Source: Martinezella multihospitum (lineage in GTDB: Bacteria; Pseudomonadota; Alphaproteobacteria; Rhizobiales; Rhizobiaceae). From it: a stretch of DNA of 54,797 nt. Positions 7,801 to 15,508 of this stretch are shown here, piece by piece. The notes beneath the pieces were generated by a model. The model had not been told where the DNA came from, did no database searches, and was given only the letters and a program-made list of their open reading frames with translations. Both the position numbers and the translations under genes were made by a program. The first letter of the stretch is position 1. Each line of letters starts with the position of its first letter. The stretch lies in assembly GCF_900094585.1 (NCBI RefSeq), contig NZ_FMAG01000017.1, positions 1-54,797 on the forward strand, written 5' to 3'.

Positions 7801-10391
7801 GCGCGGGCGACGATATCGCTGCTGCGCGGAATGATGCCGTTGATGAGCGACAGCGTCGGCGCGACGAACAGGCAGAAGATCAGAAGAATCTGCCAGATGA
7901 GCGCCGCCAGCGGCTCCATGAAATACCAGCCGAGCACAGAGGCGAAGAACCAGGCGATCGGCGTCAGCGAACGACGCAGATTGTCCATCATCTTCCAGCG
8001 GCCGAGACCGGTGACGCCGCGCTTCGGATTGAAGAGATAGGGAAGCAGCTGCCAGTCGCCGCGCGCCCAGCGGTGCTGGCGCGAGACTTCCACTTCGTAG
8101 CGGATCGGGAAGTCTTCGACGAGTTCGCAGTCGGTGACGAGCGCGCAGCGCGCCATCGAGCCTTCAAGCAGGTCGTGGCTGAGAACGGCGTTTTCGTCGA
8201 TCTTGCCCTTCAGCGAGGCTTCGAAGGCGTCCACATGATAGAGGCCCTTGCCGGTAAAGGTGCCTTCTTCGACCAGATCCTGATAAACGTCGGAAACGGC
8301 GAAGACGTAAGGGTCGAGACCGCGATTGACTGAGAAGACGCGCTGGAAGACCGACGCATCCTTGCCTGTCGTCAGCGACGGCGTGACGCGCGGCTGCAGC
8401 ACGCCATAGCCACGTACGACGCGCTTGCTCTCGGGGTCGAAGACCGGGCGGTTGATCGGGTGATGCAGCTTGCCAACGAGCTTGGTGACCGTATCGCGCA
8501 CCAGGCGCGTATCGGAATCGAGCGTCATGACATACTGCACGTCCTTCGGCACGATATTGGCGCCGGGCAGGAAGGTGGTGTCGCGGTCGCCGCGCAGCAG
8601 CATGTTCAGCTCGTGCAGCTTGCCGCGCTTGCGCTCCCAGCCCATCCAGGCGCCTTCGGATGGATTGTAGAGACGGCGGCGATGCAGCAGGTAGAAGCGC
8701 TGGATGCCGTCTTCATCGTAGCGGGCAGCCAGATTGGCCACTTCGCGGCGGGCGTAATCGAGGATTTCCAGATCGCGCTCGCTCTCTTCCTCCTGGCTGT
8801 CGGGCCAGTCGCTGAGCAGCGCGTAATAGATCTCGCCGCCCGGATTGGCGAGGTAGTGGACTTCGAGATTGCGCACGAGTTCGTCGACGCTGTCGCGGTT
8901 GCCGATCAGCGTCGGCACGACGACCAGCGTGCGGGCTTCTTCCGGAATGCCGTCCTTGAATTCGTAGCCGACCAGACGCGCCGGCGTCAGGTACATGGTG
9001 ACGAAGAAATTGAAGAGGCCGGTGGCGCCTTCCGAAGCCGGCAGCGAGAACATCAGCAGCAGCAGGATGGTCTCGGCCCAGCCCATGCCGGCATGCCGCA
9101 TGAAATAGCCGACGACGCCGAGCGCCACGACGGTCAGGAACAGCACCGGGGCTGCGATCGACAGCCAGTTGAGCTTGCGCCAATGGCGCACGAAGCTCAC
9201 CGAAATCGGTGCACGGTAGCCGATCGCCTTTTCCAGCCTCTGGGTCTGCTGACCCATGATGAAATCGCCGATATTCGGCTCACGCGGCTGCCCTTCGCCC
9301 GATGCCTTGGCGGCCTCGGTCATCGCCATGGCGACCTGGGCGATCTCCATTTCGGTCTTGTCGGAACGGCGGGCAAGCTTTTCGATGCGACGGCGGTAGC
9401 TGTTGCGCGAGCCCGGATCGAGCTTGGCATAGTCGGTTTCGTCCCAGAGCAGCTTGTCGACGGCGCTGACCTCTTCGACCCAGACGGACCAGTCGGTATC
9501 GTCAATGAGACGCAGGCTCTTGATGATGTTGCCCATCGTCACATTGCCTGATGACAAGCGATTGTGCTCGGCCATCATGACGCTTTCTGCGTCGGTGCCA
9601 GCCTCGGCAAGCCGCTTCTCAAGCCAGGTGACGGCGAGGCCCGACGTGTGCGAACCGTCTCGCAGGCGATAAAGGAACTGCGTGGCGAAGGTATTGTCCG
9701 AGGTCAGGGGCTCGAGCGTCTTCAGGAATTCTTCGACCTTGGCGTCGTCGTTGAGACGGATCAGCTCGTCGACGGCGGCGTTGGCCTTCTTGCGCGTCAT
9801 GCGGCTCTGCTCGACGCGGCTCGAAATACGGCGCAGGTTTTCGACAAGGATATAGCGCACCAGCGAGGGAACGGCCCAAAGCTCGCCGATCTTCAGCATC
9901 TCCACCGACTGGAAGCCTTCGACGAGCGCCAGCAGGCCCTGATTGGATACCGTGCTATGCGTGTGGGCGACGTAGAGCCAGGCTAGCGCCATGGTGCGCG
10001 GCATCACCATGCCGTCGATGGTCAGCGTCTGCAGCTGGTCATAAAACTTCTTCGGAAAATCGCGGCGGACTTCCTGGATGGCTTCTTCGATGATGTAGTG
10101 GTTATCGAGCAGCCATTCGGCGGCCGGCGTGATCGATTCGCCGGCATCGACATCGGCATTGGCCGAGCGATAGACGCGCAGAATCTCTTTCTCGTTCTCC
10201 TTGTGACGCGCGAAGAAATCGAAGGGCGCAAAGCCTGGCAGCTTGGTTTTCGCGCCGTTGCGGGCAAAAGTCGCGCCGCATTCCTTTATCTGCTCGTTGG
10301 AGAAATAGGCGGCGCGGATCGCATCGTTATGATCGATCTGCTTGGCTTCAGAATCGCGCGGCGTAACGGTGGAGAGATTTTGAGATGTCAT
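1881..10391 (-). CDS. ndvB: cyclic beta-1,2-glucan synthase NdvB/ChvB
   Basis: This is a 2836-residue inner-membrane enzyme that polymerises UDP-glucose into cyclic beta-1,2-glucans needed for hypo-osmotic adaptation and for infection of hosts by rhizobia and agrobacteria. The length matches S. meliloti NdvB and Agrobacterium ChvB. A membrane segment lies near residues 412-450. The GT84 synthase domain follows, with Asp motifs LLSDWPD (about 527), LDSDTRL (about 625) and SHDLLEG (about 740), and QHRWARGD (about 773). More membrane helices span about 820-980 and a glycoamylase-like domain about 1300-1430. A C-terminal GH94 phosphorylase-like region carries GGDWNDGMNRVG near 2528; this domain sets ring size in Brucella Cgs. 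ATG 10391 was chosen; a TTG seven codons upstream is possible, and neither has an obvious Shine-Dalgarno. No frameshift was seen. Confidence 0.97.
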   Translation of the reverse strand: MTSQNLSTVTPRDSEAKQIDHNDAIRAAYFSNEQIKECGATFARNGAKTKLPGFAPFDFFARHKENEKEILRVYRSANADVDAGESITPAAEWLLDNHYIIEEAIQEVRRDFPKKFYDQLQTLTIDGMVMPRTMALAWLYVAHTHSTVSNQGLLALVEGFQSVEMLKIGELWAVPSLVRYILVENLRRISSRVEQSRMTRKKANAAVDELIRLNDDAKVEEFLKTLEPLTSDNTFATQFLYRLRDGSHTSGLAVTWLEKRLAEAGTDAESVMMAEHNRLSSGNVTMGNIIKSLRLIDDTDWSVWVEEVSAVDKLLWDETDYAKLDPGSRNSYRRRIEKLARRSDKTEMEIAQVAMAMTEAAKASGEGQPREPNIGDFIMGQQTQRLEKAIGYRAPISVSFVRHWRKLNWLSIAAPVLFLTVVALGVVGYFMRHAGMGWAETILLLLMFSLPASEGATGLFNFFVTMYLTPARLVGYEFKDGIPEEARTLVVVPTLIGNRDSVDELVRNLEVHYLANPGGEIYYALLSDWPDSQEEESERDLEILDYARREVANLAARYDEDGIQRFYLLHRRRLYNPSEGAWMGWERKRGKLHELNMLLRGDRDTTFLPGANIVPKDVQYVMTLDSDTRLVRDTVTKLVGKLHHPINRPVFDPESKRVVRGYGVLQPRVTPSLTTGKDASVFQRVFSVNRGLDPYVFAVSDVYQDLVEEGTFTGKGLYHVDAFEASLKGKIDENAVLSHDLLEGSMARCALVTDCELVEDFPIRYEVEVSRQHRWARGDWQLLPYLFNPKRGVTGLGRWKMMDNLRRSLTPIAWFFASVLGWYFMEPLAALIWQILLIFCLFVAPTLSLINGIIPRSSDIVARAHLYTVWSDIRAANAQVALRIVFIADGACIMADAIGRSLYRAFVSRKLMLQWRTAASAQAAAQTTILGHYRVMWHAPVLALLALAFASLSGDNAFFVGIPFALLWVLSPAIAWYVSQSAETEDRLEVPESVSFELRKIARRTWRYFETFVVEQQNHLPPDNVQQTPNAVVASRTSPTNIGVYLLSVISARHFGWTSFEETIDRMEKTMATVAKLEKFRGHLCNWYHTDTLKPMGARYISAVDSGNFAGHLIAVSSACRIWAEAPSAHMQGNLDGIGDVAGILAETLAELPDDRKTVRPLRRRLEERIVGFQNALAAVKREHEFASIRVINLSVLAQDIQKLAANLDHEVKSTQSGEVLTWSQSLVKVCEGHIADSIFDLANVDSLRQRLAKLRDQMRELAFGMEYAFLYRPERRLLSIGFRVETNELDAACYDLLASEARLTSLFAIAKGDLPTEHWYRLGRQVVPVGSRGALVSWSGSMFEYLMPPLVMQERQGGILNQTNNLVVQEQMNYAKRLGSDIPWGISEAAFNARDHYMHYQYTNFGVPSLGLKRGLGQNAVIAPYASILASQYRPAAALENLQKLRKVGALGIYGFHDAVDFTPTRVPEGKKCAVVYNYYAHHHGMSIAAIANVAFNGRLRELFHADPVIEAAELLLQEKAPRDIPVMAAKHESDQPANIQEDMLRPEIRKIADPATQDRELAFLSNGHYSVMLTATGAGYSRWNGLTVSRWRADPTEDRWGTFIFLRDTASGQWWSATAEPRSIEGEKAKVSFSDEKAEYSKTVGDLTSDVECIVATEHDAEGRRVTLLNMGTEDRFIEVTSYLEPALASDDVDSGHPVFTRMFVRTEIGKSGDVIRAERNKRDYNEPDMSVAHLVVDNAGSERPTEFETDRRKFLGRGRTLAEAAAFDPGATLSGTDGFTMDACLSLRRVVRVPAGKKVSVIFWTIAAPNREEVDKAVERYRNPDTFGIELTQAWTRTQMQMRHVGVTSQQAAAFQKLARYLVYPDMHLRADGATVQAGLHSQSALWPVTISGDFPIFTLRINDDIDLEIAREALMAAEYLRSRGISADLVIVNERAVEQAQDMQRELDKLVEHVRHNQGDGLRQNIFSVRKDQIENETYQEILAASRVIFHARNGKLVDQIARAATLFAAAPSDEPAPANRLTVPAALPESVFVAEPLEAQDDLDFWNGYGGFSKDGREYVVRLSGGQSTPHPWINVIANERFGFHVPAEGGGFTWSHNSRDYQLTPWTNDMVINRPGEALYVADLDGNKVMTPYAGLSRNAKVRFEARHGLGYSVFSSEEDGVALELTQTVDRERPVKLFRLRLSNNGAGSRRLRIYNYAEWVLGINQNKTRPFILSTLDEETGALFANNPYSIDYFKRTAFMVASEAHSSFSASRREFIGRHGTIQMPEAVVTGAALSNSTDLDGDPCGALAFDVTIAAGEQKEICFYMGDTATVEEARALVSEIRKADFEAVLSENKAFWNGFTGHVKISTPDKAMNNMINAWLPYQSLGCRIMARTAFYQSSGAFGFRDQLQDTLAFLVHRPELARNQILNAAQRQFREGDVQHWWLPGSGAGVRTHISDDVVWLAYAVDQYCTVTGDKSLLDEELAFVEGAALMPGTHDVFYQPKVSEDKVSVYEHAALALDLAIKRKGGNGLPLILGGDWNDGMNRVGIQGRGESVWLGWFLAGMLTAFLPYAEARGDKERVKRWSDHLPELRKALETAGWDGGHYRRGYFDDGSPLGSSENFECRIDSIAQSWNILSGEGDKARGEKAMNAVLENLVDDENRIIRLFTPPFAKSARDPGYIKSYPPGVRENGGQYTHAATWVVMALAEMNRGDDAWHCFDMLNPVNHARDRDQADVYRVEPYVVAADIYGEGQLTGRGGWTWYTGSAGWLYRVAVEGILGIRVKNGRLFVKPALPSNWDGFAADIELPSGNYRISVSKAPDAATYSVTINDRAVAHPEEGYPVGQ

Positions 10392-11246
10392 GGATTCGGG
10401 TTCTGGGTCCAAACAGAGTGAGTGGCATTGTCGCCTTTATCGTCTTTGCCCTGCCCGACACAAGAATTCACGCATTTGGACCCTTTTGCTTCGCTTCCCG
10501 GCGGGCGAAGGGGGTGAATTCGAAGTGACGGCTTAGAACAATCAAACAGAGGCGAAGATTTTCACGGGGCCGTTGTTAAGGATCGTGGCGCTTTGCCATT
10601 ATCCCGGTTGGGTGCCCGTGAAACTGGATACGCGGCCAAATGGTTCCGGCAGCGATCCGCACACGTCAACGACAATCGATCAAGGTCATGAGGCATTCTC
10701 CTTCGGCTGATGGATCCGCTTTCGGAAATTCAGCATGGTTCGGCATATTGAACCCTCAATATCCCGCAGAAGATGAACTTAAACTGAACCCCCTCAAAAG
10801 ATTCGCAAATTCCTGTCGGGCGCATCGTTTTTACGGCAGCGCATGGTTGGTCTGAAGCCAACACGCCCAGGGAGAAGGCCGATCAACATGGCCCAGTCCC
10901 ATGCCCGACACAAAAAAGACAGTCCCTTTCCCGATCCGGTAAAGCTCAATGCAAAAGATCGCTTGGCCCCTCCGCGCCACAAAGGCCTGGCTGCACCGAT
11001 CGCCTTCGTGGATCTCTTTATATTTTGAGATGAAGTTTACTGTTTTCACACGGCATATTCCATCGGCCGGGCAAATTTTCTTTGCCCGGCGAAACTCTGC
11101 CAGTGAAACGAGATCGGAAGCTGCGCAACGAGAAAAGCGGCCAGTCTTGATCAACCGGACCCGCAAACCTCCTGATTTTCAAGAGATGGGCCGCGTCGGC
11201 CTCTCATCAGCGGCAGAACGAAACCGCCGCCCGGCAAAACGTTGCC
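10392..11246. other. 855-bp region without a confident gene; ndvB upstream region
   Basis: The ndvB end of this gap should hold the ndvB promoter. A weak candidate on the minus strand is TTGTGT (10463-10458) and GATAAA (10441-10436) with 16-bp spacing. A short plus-strand frame from ATG 10888 to 11028 (46 codons, starting MAQSHARHKK) has GGAGAAGG upstream, but its composition is not convincing. A perfect hairpin lies at 11066-11090. Reading frames of about 110 codons on the minus strand cross that hairpin and show no recognisable domain, so no gene is called. Confidence 0.4.
11066..11090. repeat. perfect hairpin GCCGGGCAAA/TTTGCCCGGC
   Basis: Ten paired bases on each side of a TTTTC loop form a strong stem. 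There is no T run on either strand, so classical termination is doubtful. It lies about 150 bases beyond the stop of the 52-residue membrane protein on the minus strand and may protect or terminate that short transcript. Confidence 0.5.
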
Positions 11247-11405
11247 TTAGACGACGATGCCGCAAACAATGGCCGCAACGAACAGGAATGCAGCCGAAAA
11301 CAGGACGACATGAATCGCCGTTTGAATCTTTTGCCGCGTCTTGACGGCGCGCTTGGAACCATCGAACTGATTCACATGCGTATTCGAAATACCCAAATTC
11401 GCCAT
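11247..11405 (-). CDS. 52-residue single-pass membrane protein
   Basis: This small gene begins at ATG 11405 with GGAGGC five to six bases upstream, a strong ribosome site that decides the start, and ends at TAA 11247-11249. Residues 1-30 are polar and basic (including KRAVKTRQKIQ). Residues about 31-52 form one hydrophobic helix, AIHVVLFSAAFLFVAAIVCG, running to the C-terminus. The positive-inside rule places the N-terminus in the cytoplasm. I do not recognise a named family. Nothing in the immediate context indicates a role; it stands alone between ndvB and another small gene on the same strand. Confidence 0.65.
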   Translation of the reverse strand: MANLGISNTHVNQFDGSKRAVKTRQKIQTAIHVVLFSAAFLFVAAIVCGIVV

Positions 11406-11569
11406 GTGTTGCCTCCGTTCGTTTTTTATATGTCTCGCGGGTCAAGCCCAGAAGACGGACATTCATACATTTCCTATCAATTAGGTAGAGATGAATTTCC
11501 GTCCAGAATGCGGCCTGAGAAAAATTAAACCATTGGATGTTGAGGACCCGAAAGATCGGCAACGCCTAA

Positions 11570-11758
11570 TCAGCAGAGAATGCGGCGGGCCCAAATCAAG
11601 CTGCGCTCGATGGCGCTGGTATCGGCCGCCTGCTCTTCGGCAAGTCCGGCCTGGCGGCGGCAGTTTTCATCAGAAAGAGTAGCGGACCGTGCACCTTCCC
11701 GTTTCGCCGGGACCGGCGGATGAAGATAGCCCATGGTCATGCCACCCATGAAAAACAT
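11570..11758 (-). CDS. small protein of unknown function (62 residues)
   Basis: ATG 11758 is preceded by TGGAGGCAGGC, an excellent ribosome site at correct spacing, which favours this start over the in-frame ATG four codons upstream. The product starts MFFMGGMTMGYLHPPVPAKR and ends RSLIWARRILC. It has a Met-rich N-terminus, a central acidic stretch and a C-terminal helix containing a Cys. No membrane segment or known motif is evident. It lies 165 bp before the 52-residue membrane protein gene in the same direction and the two could be co-transcribed. Support comes from the ribosome site and an intact frame only. Confidence 0.5.
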   Translation of the reverse strand: MFFMGGMTMGYLHPPVPAKREGARSATLSDENCRRQAGLAEEQAADTSAIERSLIWARRILC

Positions 11759-11920
11759 GCCTGCCTCCACTTAACGTCTGACCCCTTGATCAGGATCACG
11801 AAAGTTAACTGCCATTAACGAGATCATGACAGAATTGCGGCAGGTGTCAATAGTCTATACGATTGGTCGTGTTTAAGCGGCCCGTTCGTTAACGCGCCGC
11901 TGGGGCAAAAAGCCGTCCAA

Positions 11921-12670
11921 TCAGACGCGGACAAACCCCTTGCTGGCGGTCATAAGATTGCGCGTATAGTCTTCCTTTACCTCGCCGGCTGCCAGCTCCT
12001 TCGCCGTCAGCCTCTCGACAACCGCGCCGTTGCGCATGACGGCCAGACGCTCGCACATATGGGTGATGACGCCGAGATCGTGGCTGACCATCACGAAGGT
12101 CAGTTGGCGGTCCTTGCGCACCTGTTCGAGCAGGTTGAGCACCTCGGCCTGCACCGAAGCATCGAGTGCCGAGGTCGGCTCGTCGAGCAGCAGGATCGAC
12201 GGTTCGACGATCAGCGCACGGGCAATGGCGACGCGCTGGCGCTGTCCGCCGGAGAGCTGGTGCGGATAGCGAAAGCGGAAGCCCTTTCCGAGACCGACTT
12301 CGTCCAGCGCCCTGGCGATACGGGTCTCCGTGTCGCCGATCCCATGAATCGACAAAGGCTCCAGCAGCAGCCGGTCGATCGTCTGACGCGGATGCAGGGA
12401 GCCGTAAGGATCCTGAAACACCATCTGCACCTGGCGATAGAAGGTCTTGCTGCGCCTGGCACCCTTCAGCTGTTCGCCGCCGACCTGGATCTTGCCGTCG
12501 GTGACGGGCGCAAGGCCTGCAACGGCGCGCAGCAGCGTCGATTTGCCGGAACCGGACTCGCCGACCAGACCGAAGGATTCGCCCTTGTTGACATCGATGC
12601 CGACGGCATCGAGCGCATAGTAGCCATCATAGACGACGCTGAGGCCATCAACTGCGAGTGCTGTCGTCAT
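11921..12670 (-). CDS. peptide ABC transporter ATPase, DppF/OppF type
   Basis: This is the second ATP-binding subunit of the peptide importer encoded in this operon, about 249 residues. It has Walker A GESGSGKST, the ABC signature LSGGQRQRVAIARAL and Walker B ILLLDEPTSALD, all intact. The C-terminal oligopeptide-transporter extension found in many OppF proteins is short here. The start at ATG 12670 overlaps the stop of the preceding ATPase gene by four bases (ATGA), which indicates translational coupling. It is the last gene of the operon. Confidence 0.9.
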   Translation of the reverse strand: MTTALAVDGLSVVYDGYYALDAVGIDVNKGESFGLVGESGSGKSTLLRAVAGLAPVTDGKIQVGGEQLKGARRSKTFYRQVQMVFQDPYGSLHPRQTIDRLLLEPLSIHGIGDTETRIARALDEVGLGKGFRFRYPHQLSGGQRQRVAIARALIVEPSILLLDEPTSALDASVQAEVLNLLEQVRKDRQLTFVMVSHDLGVITHMCERLAVMRNGAVVERLTAKELAAGEVKEDYTRNLMTASKGFVRV

Positions 12671-13500
12671 GCCGCCCACTCCGGCTTGCGGTCGAGCACC
12701 GGCAGCGGATGCCTGTTTTCGCCGATGACGGGCATGCAGTTCAGCAGGCCGCGCGTATAGGGATGCTGGGCATTGTTCAATTCGGAAGCCTTGAGTTCTT
12801 CCACCACCTTGCCGGCATACATGACGATCACGCGATCGCAGAAGGACGACACGAGACGCAGATCGTGCGACACGAAGATCAGCCCCATGCCGCGCTCGGA
12901 GACGAGCTTGTCCATAATCTCAAGCACATCGAGCTGCACCGTGACGTCGAGCGCCGAGGTCGGCTCGTCGGCAATCAGCAACTCCGGCCCGGCGATCAGC
13001 ATCATGGCGATCATGACGCGCTGGCCCATGCCGCCCGAAACCTCGTGCGGATGCAGGTCGTAGACACGGCCGGGATCACGGATCTGCACGGCTTCGAGCA
13101 TGGCCAGCGCGCGGTCCCGCGCCTCCGCTTTGCTCACCTTCTCATGCGTTCGCAGCGTCTCGGTGATCTGCTTGCCGATGGTCATGACGGGATCGAGCGA
13201 ATATTTCGGATCCTGCAGCACCATGGCGATGCGCTTGCCGCGCAGCGACCGGCGTTCTCTCGCCGAAATCGACAGGAGGTCGATACCGCTGAAGTTCAGC
13301 TTATCGGCAGTGACGATGCCGTGCGGCGGCGTCAGCCCCATGATGGCGCGGCCGGTCTGCGACTTGCCGGAGCCGCTCTCGCCGACGATGCCCAGCCGCT
13401 CGCGGCCAAGCGTGAAGGACACACCGCGCACGGCGTCGATGACTCCCGTGCGCGTCGGATAGCGAACCCTGAGGTTCTCCACGGTCAGAAGCGTCGTCAT
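12667..13500 (-). CDS. peptide ABC transporter ATPase, DppD/OppD type
   Basis: This first ATPase subunit has 277 residues. Walker A is GESGSGKSQ, the signature region reads VSGGMGQRVMIAMML (a common DppD variant of LSGGQ), and Walker B is LLIADEPTSALD. The C-terminal part has the PYTRGLLNCMP segment typical of oligopeptide/dipeptide/nickel ATPases. It forms a heterodimer with the downstream ATPase beneath the two permeases. Both gene ends overlap their neighbours by four bases, so the whole block is read as one message. Confidence 0.9.
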   Translation of the reverse strand: MTTLLTVENLRVRYPTRTGVIDAVRGVSFTLGRERLGIVGESGSGKSQTGRAIMGLTPPHGIVTADKLNFSGIDLLSISARERRSLRGKRIAMVLQDPKYSLDPVMTIGKQITETLRTHEKVSKAEARDRALAMLEAVQIRDPGRVYDLHPHEVSGGMGQRVMIAMMLIAGPELLIADEPTSALDVTVQLDVLEIMDKLVSERGMGLIFVSHDLRLVSSFCDRVIVMYAGKVVEELKASELNNAQHPYTRGLLNCMPVIGENRHPLPVLDRKPEWAA

Positions 13501-14423
13501 TGCCCGCTCTCCTTCGGATCAAGCGCATCGCGCAGGCCGTCGCCGAGCAGGTTGAAGCCGAGGCTGACGATGAGGATCGCAATGCCCGGCATGGCCGCCA
13601 CCCACCATTGATCGAGATAGTATTTGAAGCCGCTCGCAATCATGACGCCCCATTCGGGCAGCGGCGGCTGCGCACCAAGCCCGAGGAAGCCGAGACCGGC
13701 AGCCGTCAGGATCACGCCCGCCATGTCGAGCGTCACACGGACGATCACCGAGGAGATACAGAGCGGCATGACATGGCGAAAGATGATACGCAGGGGCGAG
13801 GCGCCCATGAGCTGCACGGCGGCGATATAGTCCGATCGCCGCACCGTCATTGTCTCCGCCCGCGCCAGACGTGCATAGGGCGGCCACGAGGTGATGGCGA
13901 TCGCGATGACCGCGTTCTCGATGCCCGCACCGAGCGCGCCGGCGAAGGCAAGCGCCAGCACCAGCTTCGGAAAGGCGAGGAAGATATCAGTGATGCGCAT
14001 CAGGATCACATCGACCCAGCCGCCCATATAGCCAGACACCATGCCGATGATCAGCCCGATCGGCGCCGAAATGATCGCGACCAGGATGACGATGTAGAGC
14101 GTCCAGCGAGAGCCGTAGATGAGACGCGAAAGGATATCGCGGCCGAGATCGTCGGTGCCGAGAAGATAGCCCGGCGTGCCGGGGGGCTTCAGATAGGCGT
14201 TTGTCAGATCGCCAATGACCGGCGAATGCGGAGCGATGACATCGGCAAGCGCCGCCACGAGCACGAGCGCGATGATGATTGCAAGCCCGATCACGGCAAG
14301 GCGATTGGCGGAGAACTGTCGCCAGGTGACGTAGGCACGTCCCAATCTCGCCTGCCGGCGCGACTGCGGCCGATCGGAGAGCAGCCAGTCCCTCAAGCTG
14401 GGTTGGATGGTCTCGACAGTCAT
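13497..14423 (-). CDS. peptide ABC transporter permease, DppC type
   Basis: This inner-membrane permease subunit of 308 residues has an N-terminal cytoplasmic stretch followed by the helix starting around NRLAVIGLAIIIALVLVA. It carries the periplasmic segment GTDDLGRDILSRLIYGSR, conserved in DppC/OppC proteins, and the binding-protein-dependent transport loop ITSWPPYARLARAE. About six membrane spans are visible. It pairs with the DppB-type protein encoded immediately upstream. Both junctions are ATGA overlaps. Confidence 0.9.
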   Translation of the reverse strand: MTVETIQPSLRDWLLSDRPQSRRQARLGRAYVTWRQFSANRLAVIGLAIIIALVLVAALADVIAPHSPVIGDLTNAYLKPPGTPGYLLGTDDLGRDILSRLIYGSRWTLYIVILVAIISAPIGLIIGMVSGYMGGWVDVILMRITDIFLAFPKLVLALAFAGALGAGIENAVIAIAITSWPPYARLARAETMTVRRSDYIAAVQLMGASPLRIIFRHVMPLCISSVIVRVTLDMAGVILTAAGLGFLGLGAQPPLPEWGVMIASGFKYYLDQWWVAAMPGIAILIVSLGFNLLGDGLRDALDPKESGQ

Positions 14424-15487
14424 TTACGTCGGGTCCTTGGATCGAGCGTCCGATACAGAAGATCGGAAATCAGGTTGATGCCGATGAAGACAGTTCCGAC
14501 AACGATCGTGCCACCGAGAACGGCGTTCATGTCGGCATTGCGCAGCGAACTGGTGATGTAGAAGCCGATGCCCGGCCAGGAGAACACGATCTCCGTCAAT
14601 ACGGAGCCCTCGAGCAGCCCGGCATAGGAAAGCGCGATCACCGTGATCAACGGCACGGCGGCGCTGCGAAGGGCATGGCCCCATATCACCCGCGTTTCGG
14701 AAAGACCCTTGGCACGGGCCGCAACGATATATTCCTGACCTAGCTCGTTCAGCATGAAGCTGCGCGTCATGCGGCTGATATAGGCGAGCGAGAAATAACC
14801 GAGCAGCGATGCCGGCAGGATGATGTGGCGGAACACGTCCCAGAAGACGTCCCATTGTCCCTGCAGGGCGCTATCGAGCAGGAAGAAGCCCGTGATCGGC
14901 GTGAAAGTATATTCATAGGCGATGTCGATGCGGCCGGGATAGGCGACCCAGTTCAGCTTCGCATAGAAAATGACGAGCGAGACCATGGCCAGCCAAAAAA
15001 CCGGCACGGAATAGCCGACAAGGCCGATCACGCGGACGATCTGGTCGATGATGCTGTTGCGGCGCACGGCGGCAAGCACGCCGAAGGGAACCCCGAACAC
15101 GGCGCCGATGATCGTGCCGACGGTCGCAAGCTCCATCGTCGCGGGGAAGACGCGCTTGATGTCGTCCATGACCGGATTGGTCGTCAGCACGGACGTGCCG
15201 AAATCGCCGCTGAGCGCGCTCAGCAGATAGTAATAGAACTGCAGATAAAGCGGCTCGTCGAGATGCATCTCGCGCCGCAGGCGCTCAAGCACCTGCTGCG
15301 GCGCGTGATCGCCGGCGATCGCCAGCGCCGGATCGATCGGTATGACGCGTCCGATGAAAAAGGTGACGGCGAGAAGGCCGAGATAGGTGGTGACGGCCAC
15401 GACGAGGAATCGCAGCAGCCCCATGAAAAAGGGAGCGGCACGGCCCTTTTTGGGCCGCACCTGCATTTTCCGTTCGACAGTGCTCAA
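14420..15487 (-). CDS. peptide ABC transporter permease, DppB type
   Basis: This 355-residue permease has a basic N-terminus, a first helix near residues 25-47 and the DppB/OppB family features LGTSVLTTNPV and YISRMTRSFMLNELGQEYIVAARAKGLS (shown in part: the EYIVAARAKG coupling segment is the BPD transporter loop). The start used is TTG 15487, with AGGA eight to nine bases upstream; an in-frame ATG at 15466 is an alternative. It lies 21 bp downstream of the binding-protein gene. Confidence 0.85.
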   Translation of the reverse strand: MSTVERKMQVRPKKGRAAPFFMGLLRFLVVAVTTYLGLLAVTFFIGRVIPIDPALAIAGDHAPQQVLERLRREMHLDEPLYLQFYYYLLSALSGDFGTSVLTTNPVMDDIKRVFPATMELATVGTIIGAVFGVPFGVLAAVRRNSIIDQIVRVIGLVGYSVPVFWLAMVSLVIFYAKLNWVAYPGRIDIAYEYTFTPITGFFLLDSALQGQWDVFWDVFRHIILPASLLGYFSLAYISRMTRSFMLNELGQEYIVAARAKGLSETRVIWGHALRSAAVPLITVIALSYAGLLEGSVLTEIVFSWPGIGFYITSSLRNADMNAVLGGTIVVGTVFIGINLISDLLYRTLDPRTRRK

Positions 15488-15508
15488 AGAACTAATCCTG
15501 CCGGATCA

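Noticed and set aside
2160..8333. Long plus-strand open frames of 547 to 636 codons opposite ndvB
   Set aside because: They mirror the G+C-rich codon use of ndvB, lack ribosome sites and known domains, and ndvB is clearly the real gene.
10831..11166. 111-codon minus-strand frame
   Set aside because: It crosses a perfect hairpin, has no ribosome site and the translation has no recognisable pattern.
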